From: Closterium sp. Naga37s-1
Lineage: Eukaryota; Streptophyta; Zygnematophyceae; Desmidiales; Closteriaceae
NCBI GenBank assembly: GCA_947471745.1
Contig: CANJKZ010000924.1
Span: 124,001 to 188,000, forward strand
Direction: 5' to 3'
DNA: 64,000 nt
In this document: positions 1-9,688 of the stretch, one piece after another
How the letters are laid out: each line of letters opens with the position of its first letter
How positions within the stretch are numbered: position 1 is the first letter of the stretch
Made by a program: the position numbers and the translations under genes
The notes under the pieces: generated by a model
The model's database searches: none
Seen by the model: the letters and a program-made list of their open reading frames with translations, nothing else
What the model was told of the DNA's origin: nothing

Positions 1-960
1 GCCCCCACTCCCACCGCCGCCACCACTGCCGCTGCCACCACTCCCACTGCCGCCTCCACCGCCACCACCTACGCCTCCACCCCCACCACCACTCTCTCCG
101 CCACCACCGCCACCTCCACCGCCTCCACCACCCCCACCACCGCCTCCACCGCTGCCACCCCCACCGCCCCTGCCTCCCCTGCCCCTGCCGCTGCGGCGCC
201 TCCCACTAGGGGCAGACGCAGCTCCTACCTCCTCAGCACGAAGGTAGTCAACAGCTGCAGCACAGGCGACTGAGGGGACAAGGGGGGAGGGCGAACACCC
301 CTCAAAGAAGGGAGTGCGAGGAGTGCCACGAGAAGCGCCTACATCGACTATGCTAGTCTCAGCTGCTAGGAGGTGCTTCTCGAGCAGGTCGACAGTGAGG
401 TCGGTGGGGTCAAGAGCGAGGAGGAGGTCCCTGACAGCGCTAAGAGTGTCAGGGAGGCGGGTGACTATGAAGTAGAGAGTGATGTACATGGGAGGAGGGT
501 TCTTGGTGAGAAACTCGGCGGGAAGCGCAGCGCGGTAGCGAGTGTCACTAGTGCGAAGGTGGGTGACGAGGTCGGCTACTGTGGGAAAGGCGGACAGCTC
601 TAGGAACAGGTAGGGCAGGAGAAGACGACCTAAAGCAGCAGTGGCCGGGAAGGAGTAACGAGCGACTACAGCGTCGTACAGTGCTCTAGCAGTCTTGTGC
701 TGGCCAAAGTGAGCGCGTTCGGCTAACGGCAGGTGGTTGCGAACGGCTAGGCGAGCAGCAGCGTCACGGGTAAGCCACTGTGAGCGAGTCGCACTGTCAG
801 CTGTGGCGGCAGGGGCGAGAGAGGCGCCAGGCGTGAGGTCAAACAGTGAAACACCGTCCTTGGAATCGCTCAGTAGGAACAGCTGTAAGTCATCGAGCCA
901 CGCATCGAACTCTATCGGGCGGCCCTCCGGATCAAAGGTGAGAACACTGAGCGTGGCCAT
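1..960 (-). CDS. Gag of S1 (capsid-containing type), C-terminus outside window
   Basis: The frame opens at an ATG at 958-960 in good initiation context (CCGCCATGG on the minus strand) and stays open to the window edge. The N-terminal 200 or so residues are a copia Gag/capsid-like domain: they begin MATLSVLTFDPEG, contain WLDDLQLFL and RSQWLTRDAAARLAVR, and end with the conserved TVDLLEKHLLAAETSIV helix. A polyglycine region follows (about 1-200). The same protein is encoded at 8499-9688 and, with a frameshift, at 20200-21458. It would form the virus-like particle and bind element RNA. No stop is seen in the visible part. Confidence 0.8.
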   Translation of the reverse strand, partial: MATLSVLTFDPEGRPIEFDAWLDDLQLFLLSDSKDGVSLFDLTPGASLAPAATADSATRSQWLTRDAAARLAVRNHLPLAERAHFGQHKTARALYDAVVARYSFPATAALGRLLLPYLFLELSAFPTVADLVTHLRTSDTRYRAALPAEFLTKNPPPMYITLYFIVTRLPDTLSAVRDLLLALDPTDLTVDLLEKHLLAAETSIVDVGASRGTPRTPFFEGCSPSPLVPSVACAAAVDYLRAEEVGAASAPSGRRRSGRGRGGRGGGGGSGGGGGGGGGGGGGGGGGGESGGGGGGVGGGGGGGSGSGGSGSGGGGGSGG

Positions 961-1760
961 GGCGGGCAGAGCAGTCGGGCACACTAGCAGCAGAGCAGCA
1001 CGCAGGCAGGGCTAGGCAGGCGAGCGCGCTAGCAGCAGAGCAGCACGCTGGCAAGGCAAGGCAGGGCGGCGCAGCGGCGAGCGACGCGCGGGCAGCAGGA
1101 GAGGGCGGCGCTGCAGCGAGCGGCGCGCGGTAGGGCAGGGCGCGCGGCGGCGCGGCGCGCGGGCAGGGCAGGGCGGCGCGGCGGCGCAGCGCGCGGGTAG
1201 GGCAGAGCGCGCGGCGGCGTGGCGCGCGGGCAGGGCAGGGCAGCGCAGCGGCGCGGCGCGCGGGCAGGGCAGGGCGTGCGGCGGCGCGGCGCGCGGGTAG
1301 GGCAGGGCGCTCGGCGGCGGGCGGCGCGCTGGCAGGGCAGGGCGCACAGCGGTGGGCGGCGCGTGGGCAGGGCAGGGCGCGCAGCGGCGGACAGCGCGTG
1401 GGCAGGGCAGGGCGCACGGCGGCGGGCGGCGCGCGAGTAGGGCGGCGCAACGGCGCGGCGCGCGGGCAGGGCAGGGCGCGCTGCGGCAGGCTGCGCGCGG
1501 GCAGCGCAGGGCGCTCGGGCGCGGCGGCGCGGCTGCGGGCGGCGCGCGGGCAAGCAGGGCACGCGGGCGAGGCGGCGCGGCGGCGCGCGGGCAAGCAGGG
1601 CGCGCTGCAGTGGGCGGCGCGCGGGCAAAGCAGAGCGCGCTGCGGCGGGCGGCGCGCGGGCAGGGCAGGGCGTGCGCAGGCAGTGCGACGCAGGGCAGGG
1701 CAGGGCAGGGCGGCGCGATCACAGCGGCGCGACGGGTGGGGTAGCGCTACTCGGTGGGCC
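961..1760 (-). repeat. GC-rich minisatellite leader of S1
   Basis: About 800 bp of imperfect tandem repeats built from GGCGGCGCGCGGGCAGGGCA-like blocks (plus-strand reading), lying between the primer site and the gag ATG. The composition keeps several frames open on both strands, but those frames show no protein-like conservation. It is the untranslated leader of the element. Confidence 0.75.
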
Positions 1761-1770
1761 CTAAAAAAAC

Positions 1771-1800
1771 GGTCCTAGGCTAGGACCTGCTATGAAACCA
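1771..1800 (-). other. Primer-binding site and adjacent hairpin of S1
   Basis: The minus strand directly after the LTR reads TGGTTTCATAGCAGG, a variant of the initiator tRNA-Met primer site (TGGTATCAGAGC). It is followed by a perfect 7-bp stem GGTCCTA/TAGGACC with a 3-nt loop (1771-1787). GGGCCC follows at 1757-1762 after an A/T-tract. Confidence 0.75.
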
Positions 1801-1930
1801 TGTCAGAAATAAGAACGAGAATGAATGAACTAGCAGCAAGATGGGTACACGTAGGAAACCCTAATTGGGTTGTAACCCTTATGGGCTACCCCACTATAGC
1901 CTACACAATAAGCAGCATATAAGTTTGACA
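1801..1930 (-). repeat. 5' LTR of S1
   Basis: 130 bp bounded by TGTCAG and TTGACA. It carries the family core around CCCCACTATAGCC and the plus-strand block GGAAACCCTAA seen in all family-S LTRs. The flanking sequence to the right is unrelated single-copy DNA. Confidence 0.85.
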
Positions 1931-2470
1931 GTCAGTTCCCATAAAAACAAAAAACAAAAAGGTGAGTTTGGCAATCTGATATACCCCGATTTGCAATATT
2001 GTAAATTTTTTACATTATTTAACATTTTTTTTGTCATCGTACACAGGAGCCTGCTATCACATAATATATAGTCACGTCTCGTCTCAGTGCAACTCAATAA
2101 GATGCTCTTAGGTATAAAGCAGTCAATAAAACTTATAGAAAGTTGTTTATGGTAATTATTGGAAAACAAAAACAGATTGTGACACGTCTGTACAAAGGAG
2201 GTAAAGGCACATTTTATACCAACATGCTAGGGACGGTTCACGCCAGGCCCTCAGATTTACGTTTAGGGACCCTGATGCATCAGGGTCGGTCTGAGAGAAA
2301 AGGCCGATTTACAGTGTTCATAGAAAAAAAAATCATGAAAGTTCAATGTTCCCTAAAAAAATGGCTGATTGATTAGTGTCCACATAAAAAAGCCTGATTT
2401 TGTTAAACAGCCTAAGATTTAAGCAAAAAATACATACATCATTTGTCGGCCTTGCAAAAGTAACATGAGG
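1931..2470. other. AT-rich spacer, no gene seen
   Basis: About 540 bp of AT-rich sequence between S1 and the end of the hAT transposase remnant. It contains a small palindrome (ACCCTGATGCATCAGGGT near 2269-2286) and A-tracts. This may be the terminal part of the hAT element, but no convincing terminal inverted repeat was found. Confidence 0.4.
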
Positions 2471-4712
2471 TCACGCATCATCACAAGAATTAGAGTCACT
2501 ATGACTGCCATTGCCTAGCTGCCTATCCAGATCCACTGCTTCCCACTCCTCCTCCTCAGCTACCTCCTTTCCCTTGCCATTGCCCTGCCCCTCTCCTGCT
2601 GGTGTTGCTGCAACGTTGCCAAAAGGGCGGCGCTTCTTGTAGCTGTGCCAGATCTGCACAATCTCGTCATAGTGGGGCTCGTAGTTGAGGAGAGACATGG
2701 AGAGGAGATTTTCCAAGCGGGCATCCTTGAGACTCCCCCGCTGCCACGACTTGATGATGTTTTGACGGGAAAAGCCTCGCTCACACTCCACCGTACTCAA
2801 TGGCAGTACCATGACTACCACCCACAGACGCACCGAGTTGGGGTAGCTCACCATCCTGTCCCTGGTCTTGAGCATCGCCGTGAGCCCTGCATGGAATGAA
2901 CGCTCATTCTTGGGGGTACCAGCAAGGATGGGGCAGAATGTTAGCAGCTCCTTGATCGCCCGACGCTTGTCGATCCCTGCCAGACAAGACAAAAGGGGTT
3001 GAATATGTGCATTAGAGTGCTTTACAGCACCGTCCATACATGACGTTGAATACAACAAGAATGGCAGATAGGCAAAGACACATATGTCAGCAACAAATCA
3101 ACGATCATAATGGCAATATGCAGTCCGTCTCCTGTGCTCTGAACAGGGTGACCATTGACATGAGCCACTCGAGGCACTAGTTGTTGCGCTCCACCCTCCC
3201 TCTCGGCCACTCGTCTAAAGTGAAGAGTCTCGCTCCAGACAACGACTGCAAATCCTCGAATCGTTTGTTGAGGTTGCTCACGAGGGTCTCGGCAAAAGCG
3301 GTGCAGAGGTCGACGCAGGCGTCGTGGCTTCCCACGGTGAGGAAGTCCTCGATGGGGTTCTCGTGTAGGGTAAACCATGTGTTGCAATCCTGTACATCTT
3401 TATCATCTTCTTAAACCTATTCCCCTAGTTTCCGAAAAAAACACTGGAAAATGCATCAATACACCTCACCAACCAACCCTCATCATTACTCCACAAAAAC
3501 ACAGGAGTATTATACAGCACGCGGTGCGGCAGTTTGGAGGGTCTGACGATGGGTGGATGCCCTCTCCAGTCCCACTGGGTGCAGGGCAGGGCAGTTGGCA
3601 TCACATTACCGGTTGTTTTGAGAGCGTGGCAGACATGCAGTACTTGTTCGATGCATATGTGTAGGCAGTTAGCGGCTGATGTCGGCCGGCCGTCTGAATC
3701 CATTCCCTGCACCGTCATGCCGGGGCAACCACCTTCAGGTCCAGGCTTCATGACGAACGGGGACAGACGCGCGCTCATCCCGCCTCCAAAGTCATCTCCG
3801 CAATCCGCGTACCGCGTCTCCAGGTAGGTCATTGTTCTCCTGATCTGAGCATGGACGACTGCGAAGTTAAGCTTGTAAGGGTTTAGGGAAAAGGAAAAAA
3901 GTGGGAAACAACCAATACTTAGGCATCAGCATACACAGAGACAAGAAAAGAAGCTGGAAACAAATAAAACTAAAGGCATGAGCATGCACAGAGACAAGAA
4001 AATAAGCAAGCTATAACCAATATAAAATATCAGCATACACAGGGACAAGGAAAGAAGTACGGCATCAGCATACTTAGAGACAAGGAGAACATGCTCACCT
4101 CGTGCTGCCGTAACGTCTTGTTCACGACGTTAAGCTGCTCAAGCACGTCCGCCAGGAAAAATAGAAGGAAGCGAAACCAGTAGCTCGTGACAAGCTCATA
4201 CATCATGCAGTCATATTAAGAAAGCATGACAATGACGGCGGGAAACACGTCAACTATTCGCAGTACGGCATCACCCATGGAGAGCCAATGAATGTTGTGT
4301 ATCCCTTGGAGCTCCAGGTAGGTAGCCGTGAACACTTCCTGCAGCGCGAGAAATCTCTGATGCCAAGGGGTTGAACGGCCGAGATGCTCAAAGAGACTAC
4401 GAATGAGATAGTTGACCATGTCAAACTCGGGCAGAGCCTCTACATCATCCTTTGCTGCGAGCGCCTCCCTGCATGAACAACACATACAAGAAACATTAGT
4501 AGTAATGAAGGTTGTGTCGGGTTAACATGTTACAGCCGACCAGCATCCATGGTCTTACATGTGGGCGATGCAGTGCATTGAGATGAGGTGCGGGATGCGC
4601 AGACGCAATCGCACGATAAGGCCGTTCCTGCTTCCCATCATGACCCCTGCACCATCAGTGCTGATCCCGGAGATCCTGCCGAGCTCAATGCCCAGTGCCT
4701 GCAGGTGCGATA

Positions 4713-4856
4713 TGTCAGAACTAGCAGTAGAAAGTAAGAATGAAGAAAGGAGGAGTTTCACTAGCAAGCAGTTGAGTACATATAGGAAACCCTAGATTGG
4801 GTTGTACTCGCTATAGAGCACCCCACTGCAGGCTAGACAAATACAACATTCTGACA
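4713..4856 (-). repeat. 3' LTR of T1
   Basis: 144 bp from TGTCAGAACT to ACATTCTGACA. It differs from the other T1 LTR at two adjacent-region bases (GGCTAGAC here, GGTTCGAC there). Confidence 0.93.
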
Positions 4857-5499
4857 CACCCCCATAGTCAAAGTGGGGTGTAATCAGCACAATGAGCAGG
4901 TATAGCAGGAGTTCACAATAAGAAGCAAAGCTAGAGGTAATCACAGCGGGCAAGTGAGGAGGAGGAGGGACTGTGAGAGGAGAGAAGATGAGAGACGGCG
5001 GCTGAAGCTGCAGACACACGGGCAACAGGAGCTGCTGGCACAGTGGCTACCGGGACAGTGCGCCCCGGACTACTGGAGTAACTGGCTCACGGGCTACGAC
5101 GAGCTACAGGAGCAACGGACCCTCGGGCGACAGGCGCAGCAGACTCTCTGGGCTACCAGGACAGTGCGCCCCGGACTACAGGTGCTGCGGACGACAAGAC
5201 AGCAGCCTCCGCTCAACCTCCTCCAACTGTCCCACACACCCCCCACACACCCACTGCTTCACTCCTAACTCCACTTGCACGTCACCCCCCTAGTACCACT
5301 CCTTCGGCTCCCACACACCCACCCCCCTCAGCGGCAGCTGCAGCACTGGGAGACGGAGGAGGAGGAGGAGCAGGGGACGACGCACAAAAACTGCACCCCC
5401 ATACCCCCCACCCCCAAACCCTAATTCAGGAGAACGGGCAGCAGCAGGGGTGGGGCGCCGTCAGAAGCACGGGGGACAGCGGGCAGCGCAGGGGCAGAG

Positions 5500-5960
5500 A
5501 AAACAGGGCGCCCACGGGCCTGGCGCAGCCCGTACGAACCGCGTGCGGGCGGCCCGAGGCGCGCCCTGGCCTGGCGCAGTTCGTACGGGCCGCGCGCGGG
5601 CCTAGCGCTGCCCGTACGGGCAGCGCGCGGGCCTGGCGCAGCCCGTACGGGCCGCGCGCGGGCCTGGCGCAGCCCGTACGGGCCGCGCGCAGTCTATACG
5701 GGCCGCGCGCGGGCCCTACGCAGGTCGCGCAAGCCGCGACGGGCGACGGGGGGCGACGCGCGGGTCCCCGTCGCCCGTCGCAGCGCCTCCCGGGAGCGAT
5801 GCGCGGAGTGACGGGGCAGAAAGCCGCCGCGCGCCTCGGGGCGCACAGCGGGCAGAAAACCGCCGCGCGCCTTGGGGCGCACGGCGGGCAGAAAACCGCC
5901 GCGCGCCTCGGGGCGCACGGCGGGCAGAAAACCGCCGCACGCTCCGAGCACGCGGCGGGA
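5500..5960 (-). repeat. GC-rich tandem repeats inside T1
   Basis: Two arrays. One has a unit near 30 bp containing GGCCTGGCGCAGCCCGTACG (5515-5720). The other has a unit near 42 bp containing GCGGGCAGAAAACCGCCGCG (5820-5950). The same two arrays occur in reverse order on the plus strand in T2 (33770-34120). Open frames through them are compositional and not supported as genes. Confidence 0.75.
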
Positions 5961-5997
5961 TGAAAAATCTGTCGCACGCCACGAGGCGTGCAACACA

Positions 5998-6081
5998 CAG
6001 AGTAGCAGTAGCAGCGGAAGCAGTGAGGTGGTGGGCCCACCCACAGGATCGACCCAAGGGGATCGACCTGCTCTGATAGCA
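5998..6081 (+). other. Initiator-tRNA-Met-like sequence abutting the T1 5' LTR
   Basis: On the plus strand (antisense to the element) this 84-bp segment resembles a whole plant initiator tRNA-Met. It reads CAGAGT near the 5' end, GCAGCGGAAGC (D-arm), GGTGGGCCCA and CCCACAGG (anticodon-arm region), then GCTCTGATAGCA against the acceptor end GCTCTGATACCA. The last base touches the LTR at 6082. The acceptor part is the conventional primer-binding site; the rest extends the match over the tRNA body. The tRNA comparison is from memory of plant initiator tRNAs. Confidence 0.75.
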
Positions 6082-6225
6082 TGTCAGAACTAGCAGTAGA
6101 AAGTAAGAATGAAGAAAGGAGGAGTTTCACTAGCAAGCAGTTGAGTACATATAGGAAACCCTAGATTGGGTTGTACTCGCTATAGAGCACCCCACTGCAG
6201 GTTCGACAAATACAACATTCTGACA
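6082..6225 (-). repeat. 5' LTR of T1
   Basis: 144 bp, TGTCAGAACT to ACATTCTGACA, nearly identical to 4713-4856. It is followed by the target duplication CGATA. Confidence 0.93.
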
Positions 6226-7150
6226 CGATAGAAACACAGAGAGCAAAGAAGCAGCATCGCCCTTGTCCACTGTTAGTAGGGCAAGGAACTCGGTTACGAG
6301 GCGATAATCTTTGGTGAAGGTAACGAAGATGATCATGTGCTTTCCCCGACACCTATCCGTGCTCTCGTTGCAGGGAACGCCGATGTAAGGGCTTGAGAGG
6401 ATGTGCTGGAGTTGCGTACTGTGCAACTACGTAGCCATTGGCTGCGTGAGTTGCCCGAACCCGTATCTGTGACGCAAGTGAAACACGATATGGTTAAAAC
6501 GCGGACAAAGGCACACAAAGAACAATTGAAGACGACGCTTTAAACTCACGTGGTATAGTAGGTGCCGTAACCCTTTGCCAGACATCCGGCCACCTTCTTC
6601 GACATAAGGTAGCGAACAAAGTTGCACCCACATCTCTATGGGTGCGTCACACTTGGCGACAAAGAGGAGAGAGTTGAGCAGCTGGATGACTCGTTCCTTC
6701 TCGATGTCGCGCGCCAGGTTGTCGCCGTTGATCCTGGGTTGCTTACTGACAGCAGCGAGTATGTCGTCTTATTTCCCGATCGCCACCTTGTGCTTGTTTG
6801 TGGATGCGTGCCTCTTGAACGCCTGTGTCTGAATGTCAGTAGCGCCTTTACTGCCCCTCCCGCACCGTCCAGCGTAGCCAACATGTTCATAACAGACACT
6901 GCATTAGAAAGCAGGGAGACCGTCGTTAGTTTTCAATAACAGTAGCCACGAAAATCTGTCCAGCCATTCGCTTTTGTATTTTTTCCAAAGCCTCAACAAA
7001 AATTCCATCGCGAAGAGACTGTTTCGACGACCCAAGTGCGGAAGGCGATTGCTGCGTGCCAGCAGTGGCGGGCAATTAAGGTTGGTCGGCATAGGAAGGC
7101 GCCGTAGGTCCTTCGTCAGAGGCCTTTGAGCGAAACGAGAGAGTTGCATG

Positions 7151-7582
7151 CGTGAATCGCCCGCTCTTCTGCGGCAGGGGGTCTGGCGTAGGTTGTTGAA
7201 CAGGAGGCGAGAAGCTGTGTTGCTCTATGTTTGGCGATTATGGGGACACATCGAACCCATCTTATCAGGCGACGCGGCAGCTGCTGGCTCATCATGGTTG
7301 TCGATCTGGGCTAGTGAAGAAAAAGGCAGATCTAGGCTGGTAACTGCGTCAAAGCTATGACCAGGCGCATGACGACGCGCATCATCTCGCTGGTCGCCAG
7401 CATTAACCGTACCGTCATAGGGGCTGGCATAGTACGTACGATGAAAAACTACATTTAAGCTAGAGTGTTCAGTGCAGGAACCGAGGTACGAGTGAAAGCA
7501 GAATGGCAGGCGAATACCCACGACTGGCTGCCTCTTGGTACACTAGGAAGGGAGGGAAACCCCATTCTGATGCAGAGCATGA
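7151..7582. other. Spacer between hAT remnant and S2, no gene seen
   Basis: About 430 bp without a convincing coding frame, RNA gene or repeat. It may include the 5' end of the hAT element, but no terminal repeat could be matched. Confidence 0.4.
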
Positions 7583-7698
7583 TGTCAAACTTATATGCTA
7601 CAGTGGGGTTGCCTGTATAGGGTACAACCAATGTTAGGGTTAGTACTTGTACCCACAATTCTATCAATGCAGCCATTCCTGATTCTTACTTTGTAACA
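7583..7698 (+). repeat. 5' LTR of S2
   Basis: 116 bp from TGTCAAACTT to TTGTAACA. The 3' terminus is TAACA where relatives have TGACA. The core TACAGTGGGGTTGCC matches the other family-S LTRs. Confidence 0.85.
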
Positions 7699-7731
7699 TG
7701 GTTTCAGAGCAGGTTCCCTAGTGGGAACGTG
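7699..7731 (+). other. Primer-binding site and hairpin of S2
   Basis: TGGTTTCAGAGCAGG directly follows the LTR. A perfect 6-bp stem GTTCCC/GGGAAC with loop TAGT follows at 7713-7728, then a T-tract and GGGCCCACC. The stem sequence differs from S1 and S4, but the pairing is kept. Confidence 0.8.
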
Positions 7732-7759
7732 TTTTTTTTTTTAAGGGCCCACCACGATT

Positions 7760-8498
7760 TTTCCTGCCCTGCCCGAAGCGCGCCTCGCGCCTGCCTCACC
7801 TGCGCCGTCGCGCGCCCTGCCCTACTGCCGCCCGTAGCGACCCTGCCCTCCTGGCCCGTCGCGGCCCTGCCCTAACGGCCCGTTGCGGCCCTGACCTAGC
7901 CGCCCGTCGCGGCCCTGCCCTGTCGCCGCCCGTCGCGGCCTGACCTAGCCGCCCTTCGCGGCCTGACCTAGCCGCCCGTAGCGGCCCTGCCCTGCCGCCC
8001 CCAGTCGCGGCCCTGACCTCGCCGCCAATCGCGGCCCTGCCCTGCCGCCACCCGTCGCGGCCCTGCCCTCAGCCGCTCGTCGCGGCCCTGGTCTACCGCC
8101 GCCCCGTCGCGGCGCTGCCCTGCAGCCGCGTTGACGCGGCCCTGCCCTGCTGCCGCCCCGTCGCGGCCCTGCTCTGCCGCCGCCTCGTCGCGGCCCTGCC
8201 CTACCGCCGCCCTGTTGTGGCCCTGACCTAACCGCCTGCCGCGGCCCTGCCCTTCACCCGCCCCTGGTAAGCGCCCGCCCTGCAAAGCGCACCGCCGCGC
8301 CCGCCTGCCTGCCGCGCCGCACTGCCCAGCCGAGCCGCGCCGCCCAGCCGAGCCGCGCCGCCCAGCCGAGCCGCGCCGCCCAGCCGAGCCGCGCCGCCCT
8401 GCCGAGCCGCGCCGCCCTGCCCTACTGAGCCGCGCTGCCCTGCCCGCGCTGCTCCGACTGCTACAGCTGTTTCTGCTGCTACTGCTGCTACTGCCGCC
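7760..8498 (+). repeat. GC-rich minisatellite leader of S2
   Basis: Imperfect tandem repeats of about 25-30 bp containing CCCGTCGCGGCCCTGCCCTG (7790-8260), then a shorter array of CCGAGCCGCGCCGCCCAG units (8320-8430). It ends just before the gag ATG. The unit is unrelated to the leaders of S4 or S6. Confidence 0.75.
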
Positions 8499-9688
8499 AT
8501 GGCTAGCCCTACTGTTCTTACCTTCGATGCTGAGGGTCGTGCGGTTGATTTCGAAGTTTGGGTAGATGACCTGCAGCTATTTCTTCAGTGCGACTCTAAG
8601 GACGGAGTCTCGCTTTTCGATCACACGTCCGGCGCCTCTGTTGCACCTGCTGCCGCTGCTGACAGTACGGTTCGCTCGCAGTGGACTACTCGTGACGCTG
8701 TTGCTCGCCTTGCTGTTCGTAGTCACCTGCCGTCTGCTGAGCGCGCGCACTTTGGCCAGTACAAGACTGCTAAGTCTTTGTATGACGCTGTCGTAGCGCG
8801 CTACTCCTCCCCTGCCACTGCTGCCCTCAGCCGCCTCATGCTGCCGTACTTGTTTCCTGACCTTGCCGCCTTTGCCATAGTCGCTGACCTCATCACTCAC
8901 CTCCGCACTAGTGACACCCGCTACCGCGCTGCGCCTCCCTCCGAGTTTCGCGCCAAGAACCCCCCCCCCCCATGTACATCACCCTCTTCTACCTCGTCAC
9001 CCGTCTCCCTGACTCTCTTCGCTCAGTCAGGGACCACTTTCTCTCCCTTTGCCCCACCGAGCTCACCGTTGACCTACTCGAGGAGCGCCTCACTGCAGCT
9101 GAGACTAGCATAGTCGCTGTAGGAGCTTCTCGCGGCGACCCTCGTGCCCCTTTCTTCGAGGGGTGTTCCCCCATTCCCCTTTTGCCCTCTGTTGCTTATT
9201 CTGCTGCTGTCGACCTTGTTGGCACCGAGGAGGTCGGGGCTGCGTCTGCTCCTAGTGGGAGGCGCCGCAGCGGCAAGGGCAAGGGGGGCAAGGGTGGTGG
9301 AGGGGACGGCGGGGGCGGCGGTGGTGACGGTGGAGGAGGCGGAGGGGGTGGGGGTGGAGGTGGAGGTGGTGGCGGGAGTGGGGGCGTCGGTGGCGGCGGT
9401 GGAGGTGGTGGAGGCAGCGGCAGCGGCGGTTGGGGTGGCGGCGGCGGTGGTGCTGGTAGGGGTGGAGCCGCGCAGCGTGGAGGCTTTGGCGGTAGCCAGC
9501 GACAGCAGCAGCCGCGTTCCCGTGAGACCCCGTCGCCCCAGCAGCTTCGTGAGTGGTACGCTGGGCGTGGGAGGTCTGGGGGTGCTGGTCCCTGCGCTTA
9601 CGTTCTCCGCACCGGCGAGCGCCGTGGGGAAACGTGCGGGCTGCCACACACGACGCAGCGCTGTTTCGGTCGCCTGTCTGACGCCTAG
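8499..9688 (+). pseudogene. gag of S2 (capsid-containing), frameshifted and stopped
   Basis: The start is ATG 8499 in the context GCCGCCATGG. The capsid-like N-terminal domain (MASPTVLTFDAEG, WVDDLQLFLQ, DLITHLRTSDTRYRAA) is in frame up to a C-homopolymer at 8961-8971, where the frame shifts. The rest continues at 8972-9688: TVDLLEERLTAAETSIV, a polyglycine stretch (about 9295-9465), a SPQQLREWY motif and a C-X13-C-X3-H-X4-C knuckle. In relatives this domain runs on into protease, but here TGG has become TAG at 9686-9688. Confidence 0.85.

Larger units (their letters stand above)
1..1930 (-). mobile_element. Short-LTR Ty1-copia retrotransposon S1, 5' part only
   Basis: Read on the minus strand, this is the 5' end of a family-S copia element running off the left edge of the window. 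From right to left it has a 130-bp LTR, a primer-binding site with adjacent hairpin, a GC-rich leader and the start of gag. The LTR, primer site and gag all align with the copies at 7583, 15181 and 23087. Pol and the 3' LTR are outside the window, so neither completeness nor a target duplication can be judged. Confidence 0.9.
4713..6225 (-). mobile_element. Non-autonomous short-LTR element T1 (TRIM-like), complete
   Basis: A 1,513-bp insertion bounded by two 144-bp LTRs and a perfect 5-bp target duplication, CGATA (4708-4712 and 6226-6230). The polypurine tract (CTATGGGGGTG on the minus strand, about 4857-4880) and tRNA-Met primer site match family S, but the roughly 1.2-kb interior has no gag or pol. 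It holds GC-rich repeats (5500-5960) and a 3' region shared with T2 and T3. It must be copied and integrated by proteins of an autonomous relative, probably family S. It interrupts an exon of the hAT gene. Confidence 0.93.
2471..7150 (-). pseudogene. hAT-family transposase gene (ZNF862-like), decayed and split by T1
   Basis: Read right to left, the pieces follow the order of a plant ZNF862-like hAT transposase. An N-terminal block lies at about 6430-6900 (AFKRHASTNKHK ... LARDIEKERVIQLL). The catalytic-core start is at 6226-6426 (IGVPCNESTD, VTEFLALL). It continues at 4560-4712 (GISTDGAGVMMG, HCIAHM). An intron with GTAAGA/CATGCAG borders leads to 4216-4470 (LGRSTPWHQRFLALQEVF). Later pieces are at 3700-3832 (YADCGDDFGGG) and 3180-3365 (LFTLDEWPR). 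The C-terminal dimerisation region is at 2471-2990 (LPLSTVECERGFSRQNI), ending in an acidic tail. In-frame stops at 4216-4218 and 6769-6771, and probably 3177-3179, show it is not functional. Removing T1 and one target copy rejoins the 6226 and 4712 pieces in frame. Confidence 0.8.

Noticed and set aside
932..1778. Long overlapping open frames on both strands in the S1 leader
   Set aside because: Frames are open in several phases because of a GC-rich tandem repeat with few stop-compatible triplets; peptides are Ala/Arg/Pro or Gly/Arg runs without motifs.
2230..2420. Shared repeat between 2230-2420 and 14640-14870
   Set aside because: Both have A-tracts, GTTCAC-like and CCTGAT phrases, but no convincing continuous alignment could be made by eye.
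5998..6081. A functional tRNA-Met gene
   Set aside because: Arms are altered, the acceptor reads GCA instead of CCA, and it abuts the LTR exactly at the primer site; it is the element leader and not an independent tRNA gene.
4555..6426. Separate small genes around the T1 LTRs
   Set aside because: The frames include LTR sequence fused to hAT exon pieces; they are junction artefacts of the insertion.
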